Shown here piece after piece: positions 5,602 through 5,967 of a DNA stretch of 5,967 nt. This DNA comes from Pseudomonadota bacterium. GTDB taxonomy: Bacteria > Pseudomonadota > Alphaproteobacteria > Sphingomonadales > SMXR01. The position numbers and the translations under genes are program-made. The stretch is from positions 1 to 5,967 of the forward strand of contig JADFFP010000084.1 of the NCBI GenBank assembly GCA_022568115.1. Direction: 5' to 3'. Position 1 is the stretch's first letter. Every line of letters starts with the position of its first letter. Under the pieces are notes generated by a model, which had not been told where the DNA came from, did no database searches, and worked only from the letters and a program-made list of their open reading frames with translations.

Positions 5602-5967
5602 TTATTGCAATTGATGGGCCGTCCGCTTCCGGCAAGGGGACTTTGGCGCGCCGCCTGGCCAGTTACCTGGGGTTTGCTTATCTTGATACCGGATCGCTCT
5701 ACCGGGCAGTTCCCACATCACAGTTCGAGATCTCGTGGGGCTACGTTGGTATCGGAGTCGCGTTGGGAGTTGGCATTACCGTTGTGGCGTTCCTCGCACC
5801 CGGCCGCTCTGCCATTGGATCCTTGGGCGGCCTCGCGGTGGTGAGCCCTAGCCGGGCTCGCTGGGAAGCCGCACGAAAACGGGCCTGGATGGGCGTGTTT
5901 CTCATTCTAGCTGGGCTGCTAATCAGTCGTCTGCAAGAGACCGGGATCACAGGCGAACAACTGGCAG
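5598..5967 (+). CDS. cmk: Cytidylate kinase N-terminus, disrupted after 38 residues; frame stays open to window end
   Basis: Cmk phosphorylates CMP and dCMP with ATP. The ATG at 5598 overlaps the aroA stop as ATGA, a sign of translational coupling. Residues 1-38 are unmistakable: Walker A loop [10 protein letters not shown] (6-15), then [23 protein letters not shown], including the family's DTGxLYRAV segment. From residue 39 (base 5712) the protein has no Cmk features: the CMP-binding region, lid and C-terminal half are missing, although the same frame runs on to residue 123 with no stop. A normal Cmk is about 210-230 residues. A product of this frame could not be a working kinase. Only 5598-5711 should be read as cmk; the rest is described separately. 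Confidence 0.8.
   Translation, partial: MIIAIDGPSASGKGTLARRLASYLGFAYLDTGSLYRAVPTSQFEISWGYVGIGVALGVGITVVAFLAPGRSAIGSLGGLAVVSPSRARWEAARKRAWMGVFLILAGLLISRLQETGITGEQLA
5712..5967 (+). CDS. Unidentified membrane-protein fragment in frame with the cmk start
   Basis: Not recognised. In the cmk frame this stretch reads as plausible protein. A hydrophobic Gly/Val-rich segment (about residues 48-67 of the fused frame, with [20 protein letters not shown]) is followed by a Gly-rich and then strongly basic loop ([14 protein letters not shown], 83-96) and a second hydrophobic segment ([14 protein letters not shown], 97-110). The pattern suits two transmembrane helices joined by a positively charged, probably cytoplasmic loop. 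There is no stop before the window ends and no clear own start or ribosome site, so both ends are unknown. Other frames of this stretch lack such protein-like structure. It may come from another locus or another genome. Confidence 0.5.

Noticed and set aside
5605..5844. 79-codon plus-strand frame starting inside cmk
   Set aside because: It is out of frame with the certain Cmk N-terminus and shows no protein-like pattern.
5741..5950. 69-codon minus-strand frame at the right edge
   Set aside because: Its Arg/Pro/Ala-rich product looks like a shadow of the membrane-protein frame on the plus strand.
5712..5967. Foreign base composition of the tail after the cmk break
   Set aside because: A hand count gives about 62% GC, the same as a sampled part of aroA (5161-5280), so composition does not show transfer.

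Overview
The window looks like chromosomal core DNA from an alphaproteobacterium. Two gene clusters typical of that class sit about 1.4 kb apart: the C-terminal part of rpoN followed by hpf and ptsN, and a FYDLN-type zinc-ribbon gene plus tRNA-Ala divergent from aroA-cmk. Order or genus cannot be assigned from the sequence alone. No phage, IS, CRISPR or defence genes are visible.

Layout. Positions 2-451 hold the last 149 residues of sigma-54 (RpoN), with its helix-turn-helix and RpoN box. A candidate sigma-70-type promoter lies in the next gap, then hpf (561-884, unusually short for this lineage) and ptsN (938-1405), which ends at a hairpin terminator. Next comes a TTG-start gene for a secreted Sel1-repeat/SPOR-domain envelope protein (1510-2850). 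It faces a minus-strand gene for a secreted His/Tyr/Gly-rich protein (2919-3464), and the two share a strong bidirectional terminator. Also on the minus strand are a zinc-ribbon/acidic-tail protein (3786-4136, GTG start) and, nine bases behind it, tRNA-Ala(GGC) (3701-3776). The tRNA is followed by a nest of overlapping inverted repeats, one arm of which contains the tRNA's own CCA end. On the plus strand, aroA (4273-5601, EPSP synthase) overlaps cmk by the ATGA at 5598.

How the genes relate. RpoN and PtsN belong to the nitrogen/PTS-Ntr regulatory network, and HPF silences ribosomes in stationary phase; their linkage is widely conserved. AroA (chorismate branch) and Cmk (CMP/dCMP phosphorylation) are housekeeping enzymes commonly found together ahead of rpsA.

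The main anomaly is at the right edge. Cmk is recognisable for only 38 residues, through the P-loop and the DTGxLYRAV motif. At about 5711 the reading frame runs without a stop into an unrelated protein with two membrane segments. This is a rearrangement, an insertion or an assembly chimera, and the window cannot tell which. I found no convincing new biological system; the junction and the tRNA-adjacent palindrome nest deserve the most attention.
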